Origin: Maratus speciosus
Lineage: Eukaryota; Arthropoda; Arachnida; Araneae; Salticidae
Reading direction: 5' to 3'
Length of the DNA: 64,000 nucleotides
NCBI GenBank assembly: GCA_963932465.1
Contig: OZ010786.1
Location: 444,032,619-444,096,618 of the forward strand
Below the pieces are notes generated by a model, which made no database searches, was not told the origin of the DNA, and saw only the letters and a program-made list of their open reading frames with translations. Position 1 is the stretch's first letter. Every line of letters starts with the position of its first letter. This document shows, piece after piece, positions 58,456 through 64,000 of this stretch. Position numbers and translations under genes: made by a program.

Positions 58456-58940
58456 TGATTACGTCTTATTTATGATGGAGTCGTATTATTCCCGTATTAC
58501 TGAATTTAATATATATGTGGAATCGTAATAAATTTGGTATTCATGCATTTTTGCATAAGAGTGCGACAGCTATTGCACCAAGATCTGAATTTTCATAAAA
58601 ACTAGTTCTAGTACGAACGCACCTCATTTGCCACGTTAGACGTACAATTTTAGATTTGTTCAAATATAAATCCACAATAATATCGCAATTTCTTCTGAAC
58701 ATAATTAAAATCATTGAATTTTTAACTATCGGAATTCACGCAAAATTCACGTATTTTATCGGAGAATGGAACAACGTAAATTGCAAGTATGAAATTAGGT
58801 GTGATAATGAAATTGGTCGTTTTTATTATAAGCGTTAAATATTTACAAAGGCCTATTTAAAGTTTCAAAGAACTAGTTTTACTGGTGTTTACAACAAATA
58901 TACTATACTAAATTTGAGAGATATATTTAACATAGTTTAA
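58456..58940. other. Stretch without recognised gene
   Basis: The 60-codon frame at 58656-58838 has no motif. The base composition is ordinary for the window. Confidence 0.4.
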
Positions 58941-58944
58941 TATA

Positions 58945-59474
58945 CAGGGTCATCGAAAAATAATGCCTAGATTTAAAAAAACATAACATCGAAACCTTTT
59001 ATGTTAAATGTGTAATTCTTTCACTACACGATAACTGGTGAACGTAAGTTTGATTTTACTTCACCAGAATTAGTTTGCGTGTCTGTGTTATGCGCGGATT
59101 AGTTGCGCAGTCATCAAGTCAGCCGACGCGCCAGACTGCAGCTGCTCAGTATGATGTTGACCGTGCAACAAAAAGCACGGTATGATGTTGAACATGCAAC
59201 GAAAAGCACGGTGCGTGATTTGGCATGTGGAGTCAATGTCAATAGTCAGTGTACAGCGGTAAAGAACTTATCCAGGTCAAATTGCTCATGGTGCTCACAT
59301 TGCATACATTTGCTCCTGGTGCACACCGAACGGCGCTCACATTGAAACATACTAAGGTATGAAAAACAAATTAATTTTTTGCCGCACATTATAAGACTAA
59401 AACCAATAAATCATCTTTACTAGTTTTTTTGTGATAGTTATTTAAAATCTAGGCATTATTTTTCGATGACACTG
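58945..59474 (+). mobile_element. Mariner-type non-autonomous element
   Basis: The ends are CAGGGTCATCGAAAAATAAT and, mirrored, CAGTGTCATCGAAAAATAAT. TA stands at 58943-58944 and 59475-59476. Both ends continue with GCCTAGATTT. The inner part has a small frame with VQQKARYDVEHATKSTVRDL, like the start of a HTH region, followed by breaks. It is probably a deletion derivative of a larger transposon. At 530 bp it is too short for a transposase. Confidence 0.88.
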
Positions 59475-59827
59475 TATTTTGCTATCGTATTTATCATTCA
59501 CAATAAACTAAGTTGAAGCCACTGTTTCTGACTAATTAACATTGCTACAATATTGAGGGAAACTCTTTCATGAAATTAAATTTGCAACTAAAGTGGCTAA
59601 AACTTTGATCTTCTTCCCATCCACGTGCTTAATTTAAAACTATGACGTACCCTTTATATCTGAAGTGGAGGCGTATCCATATCGACACCGGATTATTACA
59701 GCAAGTACCTGCTCTCACAGAACAGGGTTTAAACTGAAGAGTTATAGCCAGTAATTGGAAAGGATAAAATAATAAGCTCTCAGAACCGTTCTAATTTTGT
59801 AACTTTGTTTTGATCTCTTGGGCATAT

Positions 59828-60034
59828 TTAACCCCTTCGGGACGAGAGTCTTTTAAAGAATTTTAATCTTTTATTAACGGTTTTTCAAGACAGAAATTTT
59901 TATCTTATTGAATCGGGAAAGTGCTCGGATTAAATAAAACAAAATTACAATAAAAATTTATTGATGAGAATAATCACGGATTCTGAGCACCTTACCCGGC
60001 ACGTATACCGGTCGCTCGTTCCCAAGGGGTTTAA
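59828..60034. mobile_element. TTAA-flanked MITE, family 4
   Basis: TTAA stands at 59828-59831 and 60031-60034. The ends are CCCCTTCGGGACGAG and, mirrored, ACCCCTTGGGAACGAG. ACCCGGCACGTATACCGGT near the right end is a partial hairpin. It is non-coding. Confidence 0.85.
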
Positions 60035-60162
60035 ATGCGATACCTGTACTAAAAGCAAACAAAAAATTGCATTTCTTAAAAGTATGATTTGTTTATATAG
60101 AGAAATTTGTTTTGTTTATTTTGTCATTAGTTTTGAAATTTAATTTTCCACTTATCTTATAC

Positions 60163-61315
60163 TATAATACGAGCAAAAGTGTATGCCTATGTGTGCGTGT
60201 GTATATATAAATTTTATCGCAAAAAAGACTCCAACGATTTTCACTAAATTTTGCACCCTACCGTTTTCGGGTACGAAAAGACCATTGGGCTGGGTCACAT
60301 ATTCGAGAAAATTCGATTAGTGGGTCATTATGGGTCAGAGTCTAATTAATTATATCTAAAAAACGACTCAGTCGATTTTAACTAAATTTCGTATCCGACC
60401 GTTCTAGGGTATATTCTACAGTTTTGGATTAAGAAAAGATCATTGGGTTGCATACACATGTTCCAAAAAATTCGATTAGTGGGGCATTTTTGGGCCACTG
60501 TGGGTCAAGTTAATTTTATCTAGAAAACGGTTCAACGCTTTTGACTAAATTTTGTATTTTATCGTTTTCGGGCTCGAGAAGACCATTGGGCTAAGTCGCA
60601 TGTTCAAGAAAATTCGATTAGTGGAACATTTTGGGACACAATGGGTCAGGATCTAGTTAATTGTATCTAAAAAACGGTTCAAAACATTTTGAAAATTTTT
60701 TATATTATACCGTTTCAGGGCATAAGACCATTGGGCTAAGTCGCATGCTCAAGAAACTTCAACACGTGGGTCATTTTGGGTCCTAATCAGGATTAAGCTA
60801 ACTATATCTAAAAAGGGGCTCAAACGATTTTGAAAAAACTTAGTATTAAACCGGTTCTGGGCACGAGAAAACCGTTGGGCTAGGTCGCATGCTCAAGAAA
60901 ATTCTATTAGTGGGTCATTTTAGGTCATAATGGGTCAGGGTCAAGCTACCTGTATCTCAAAAAAGTTCAAACGTTTCTGACAATATTTTTTATTATACCG
61001 TTTCCCAATACGTAAAGACCATTGGAATAGGTCACATGTCCGATAAATTTCGATTAGCGGGTCATTTTCGGATCAACGTGGGTCTAGCTAATTTTATTTA
61101 AAAAATGACTAACGATTTTCACTAAATTTTGTATTCCATTTTTTTTCAGGCTCGAGAATAGCATTGGGTTACATCGCAAAATTCGATTAGTGGCTCATTT
61201 TGGGTTACTTAGCTCAGTGTCAAGCTAATTGTATCTAAAACAGCAAGAATGATTCTGTGTGAATAATATATCGAGATAAACACAAAGCTAATTTTGACCG
61301 GTATTCCTGCTAGCT
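60163..61315 (-). repeat. ACTAGC-type element with ~145-bp tandem array
   Basis: On the minus strand the element starts AGCTAGCAGGAATACCGGTC, the same kind of end as 3766, and it finishes at GCTCGTATTATAG. The array landmark CGATTAGTGGGTCATTTTGG, or variants, lies at 60314, 60473, 60615, 60763, 60904, 61051 and 61184, about 145 bp apart. Each unit also has AAACG.....CGATTTT and AGACCATTGGGCTA.GTCGCATG. There is no frame across units. The unit sequence is unrelated to the 160-bp unit at 3766-8830, while the ends are alike. Confidence 0.75.
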
Positions 61316-61320
61316 AATCC

Positions 61321-61585
61321 TTAACAGCCGTGACAAAAAGTGTCGCATAGTTGTTGTGTGCGGTCTCTGAGACCGCTCAATCGAAAAAAAAGAATAAAAA
61401 TATCTCTGAACTAAAAATTAAGTACAGGACTATTTTAATTAACTTTTTTCGAAGTCTCTTGCGATAGTACTCGGGCTCCAAACGAAACAAAATTTCATTT
61501 GTATCTATAGTAAAGCTGAAAATGAGAAGTTAAAATCGAAAATGTGAAATAAGCAGATGTCTCTGAAACCGATAACAGCAGTTAA
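61321..61585. mobile_element. TTAA-flanked MITE, family 5
   Basis: TTAA stands at 61321-61324 and 61582-61585. The ends are CAGCCGTGAC and, from the right, CTGCTGTTATCGG. Just inside, GCGGTCTCTGAGACCGC is a perfect palindrome at the left, and GTCTCTGAAACCG is its worn partner at the right. It is non-coding. Confidence 0.7.
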
Positions 61586-62366
61586 ATGTTAAAATGTATA
61601 ACTATTCAAACTAACTAAATAGAACCTTAATTAATGAGTTTTTAAGGAATGGATACTTTTTAATCAAGTTGAAAGAAATGCAACCACAAAGAAAAAACAT
61701 AGATGCTATTAGACGTATTAAAGAAGCACTTTTAAAGGTTTTAATGTGCATAATTATATGTTAAAAAGATTTTTGTAATATAGTTCAGGTTTGGGGAAAG
61801 GTGCGATCTGTCATAACCAAAGCGCACATGATACTAACCGCACATCATAATACTAATCGCACATCATCTAATGTTTCTGCTGTCTATTCTATTTATTCTT
61901 ACTTATTCTTACAAAGTTCTATAATAGAATAAAGTTGTCATATGTCATTCCTTTAAAAAATCGTCTTAATTTCCCAAAAAATCAAAAGGAAATGTAGTTT
62001 TTTTTCTGGTTTCAGACTATACAAAGATATGCTTTATAAGACAAATCCCAAAACTCAGCACGTTTTCTTTTTCGTATTAAAAAATCTAAAAGCCGATGAA
62101 AATTATACAACGAAAAAATGCTCTTTCAACATAAAATAACTAGATTCTTCTGGGCATAGCCAACGAATATACTCACACGCAAATACAAACATGGGATTTT
62201 ATTAATAAATATGAATAAATGTGATAACATGTGATTTTATTAAATATAGCGCGACAAATCGATGTTGTGATGAAGTATTATATTTAGATAAGCGAACTTA
62301 TCCGCTAATAAAGTGACTCTGGGAGTGAAGTAACGAAATATAGGAAGCCGACGTGTACCAGGTGGT
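61586..62366. other. Stretch without recognised gene
   Basis: GCACATCATAATACTAATC is a short tandem phrase near 61840. No element ends are found. Confidence 0.4.
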
Positions 62367-62499
62367 TATTTAAGGCAGTGAATCAGAAAATCAGCAGAGT
62401 TTCTCCACTAAAGTAATCAGTTGCAGTAAAAGTATTTATCTAAGTAAATAAATGACAACAATAGTTAAATGGGATAGTCCTTCAGGAGACACAGTGAGT
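62367..62499 (+). promoter_or_regulatory. Candidate promoter and first coding exon of a host gene
   Basis: A TATA-like TATTTAAG at 62367 is followed at a normal distance by an initiator-like ATCAGCAG near 62390. The first ATG (62452) opens MTTIVKWDSPSGD. A GTGAGT splice-donor-like site lies at 62494, before the frame ends at TAA about 50 bases later. The area is slightly less AT-rich. This is weak evidence, and the rest of such a gene would have to lie downstream, beyond the window or after a long intron. Confidence 0.22.
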
Positions 62500-62683
62500 T
62501 TTAATGAAATGAGCATATTCTATATGATCACACAGCAGGTTATGTAAAATTATACCAGCACACAACTAGCGAAAAAACAGAATTTATATTAAGCATCTAC
62601 ACTACGGCAATGACATTCCTCTGAACTGAAGCCGTGACTTTAAGTCATTTGAAACGAGAAAAAGCTCCACTCTGACCCAACGC

Positions 62684-63994
62684 CAGTGTTGCCAGATAGT
62701 CCAAAGTCAATTTCCCACATATTTTTGAAAATTTCACCAAATCAGAGTTTTTATCCGAAAAAGCCCCCAACGCAGTTTCTACTTTAAAAAGTAAATTTCC
62801 ATGCTTCAATTTTCCACTGTAAAAAAAAGTTTAATTAATTTAAACACACATTTCTTCCTCAAATAAAGCATTTTTTTGAAAATTTCCCCATTTACAGAAA
62901 ATAAGTATTTAAACTCGGCAGAATGTTGTTTGCGTTTTCGCAACTAAACGAAGAGAATGAGAGAAACAATTTACGACGACAAGTTGGTTTACACATGTTT
63001 TTTTAAATTGTAGCCAATCGATGATGCTGACCTATCATTACGTTAGCTCCATCTACATTTATACCAGTAACTTTTTCAAGGTCTAGATAATCTCAAATTA
63101 GTTGAGATTTGAATGAATCTGATATGGTGTTGACACCATCTGCTTCTTTCTGATTTAACCTACAGAAGTTTGCTTTCAATTTTTTGTTATCCTTACTCGT
63201 GTACCTAATCGTAATTCGAAGCACCCCTTTTGTATGATTCACTGTGTTTTCGTCAATAATAAAAATTAAACAGCTGATTTCCACATCTTTAATTAAAATC
63301 TTCTAAAAATAATGGTAAAAAAACGTTTCAGATAAGTCCTGAAGATTTAGTAACGTGAAGCTTTATGCAGTTTACGACCGAAACGTTTTCATTCAAAATT
63401 CTTATAAGGAGAACTAGGGGTGTCTGGCTGCATTAATTGAGCAATGTTCAGCTAAAAACGCAGCAATGTGATTGTAGTATGCAATTGCATGTCTTACAAA
63501 TTTCTTCTGTCATTCCATGAAACACAAATTAACTAGCCAAACAAAAAAAAAGGTTTTTTCTTGTTGTATAAATATATACTGATAAAAGAAATGTGTATAT
63601 GTGTTTGTGTGTCTGCTCGCTATGACTAGGAAAATCTAGGTGATCTGAAATTCACGTGGGGATAGCCCAAGACAGGACGTGATGCACCTGTGATACGTGT
63701 AAACTGTAACGTTGTAAACGATGATAACGACCACGAGAATAATGATTGATATCGCCGATTTCTGTATTTTATTTTTGTTTTCCAAATCAAAATTGAGTTC
63801 AAGACAGATCCAGTGTTGCCAGATGACTAAAAGTAAACTTTACATGAAATAGTGAAAAATATTTCCCCAAGTTTTTCCCCAAAAATGTTGATAGTCCCCA
63901 AGCATTTCCCGACGAACTACTTGTCCCCAAAAGATTCCCCAGCAAGTTCAAAATCCTCCAAAATAGAGACAAAATCCATAATCTGGCAACACTG
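62684..63994. mobile_element. Possible hAT-like element with CAGTGTTGCCAGAT ends
   Basis: The left end is CAGTGTTGCCAGATAGTCC and the right end AATCTGGCAACACTG. The flanking bases CCCAACGC and CCTAAT (cut by the window edge) agree in four of six, with only C/T changes. A second left-type end lies inside at 63811, so either 62684-63994 or 63811-63994 is the real unit, or one is nested in the other. TTCCCC phrases repeat near both ends. No transposase was recognised inside. Confidence 0.5.
63811..63994. mobile_element. Short hAT-like MITE with TTCCCC repeats
   Basis: CAGTGTTGCCAGATGACTAA and AATCTGGCAACACTG are 184 bp apart outer to outer. CCCCAA phrases recur inside at 63866, 63878, 63896 and 63926. 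The right flank is only six bases long in this window, so the target duplication cannot be tested. Confidence 0.6.
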
Positions 63995-64000
63995 CCTAAT

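Overview
The window looks like AT-rich, gene-poor nuclear DNA from an arthropod. The repeat families would fit a chelicerate such as a spider, but that is inference. I find no intact protein-coding gene. The long reading frames are decayed transposase pieces, antisense shadows of repeats, or chance frames in AT-rich DNA. Nearly all recognisable structure is class II transposons (Tc1/mariner, pogo, TTAA/piggyBac-type, hAT-like), small non-autonomous derivatives, palindromic fold-back elements, tandem arrays and older segmental duplications.

Two diverged, same-orientation copies of one segment dominate the left 40 kb. Copy A is about 1-12900 and copy B about 27160-39545. Each carries insertions that the other lacks, so each serves as an empty-site control. 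Copy A holds a 5.2 kb tandem-array composite (about 3630-8865), a decayed Tc1/mariner transposon with transposase fragments (9110-10462) and a long-TIR element (11346-12418). Copy B holds a palindrome (27498-28016), a fold-back Tc1 derivative (32842-34368), a 1.3 kb repeat (34472-35806), TIR elements at 28890-29612, 30543-32655 and 36386-38118, and a tRNA-derived SINE (38205-38425).

Between the copies (12900-27100) lie TTAA and TA elements, a Tigger-like element (18077-18955), palindromic 200-bp elements, a 4.2 kb palindrome (20318-24532) interrupted by a small TTAA-flanked hairpin with a tRNA-like cloverleaf, and a three-unit 350-bp array. To the right come a pogo-type element nested in another TIR element (39990-41600), a TTAA element (41825-42535), an element with an ACCGTCCC motif cluster (43641-44787), a hAT-like element carrying four tRNA-Thr(TGT)-like genes as an inverted pair of tandem pairs (44948-46317), a 4.7 kb inverted duplication (47406-52089), a piggyBac-type relic (56052-57088), a 77-bp satellite (57687-58455), a 145-bp array (60163-61315) and hAT-like ends (62684-63994). 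One weak candidate for a host gene start, a short exon with a TATA-like box and a splice donor, is at 62367-62499.

The most unusual content is the tRNA cargo. Two structurally different transposon-like units, one with 8-bp and one with TTAA target duplications, each enclose a 72-nt cloverleaf followed directly by a T-run that could end Pol III transcription. Also notable are four non-autonomous elements with private internal repeat motifs that could be transposase-binding sites.
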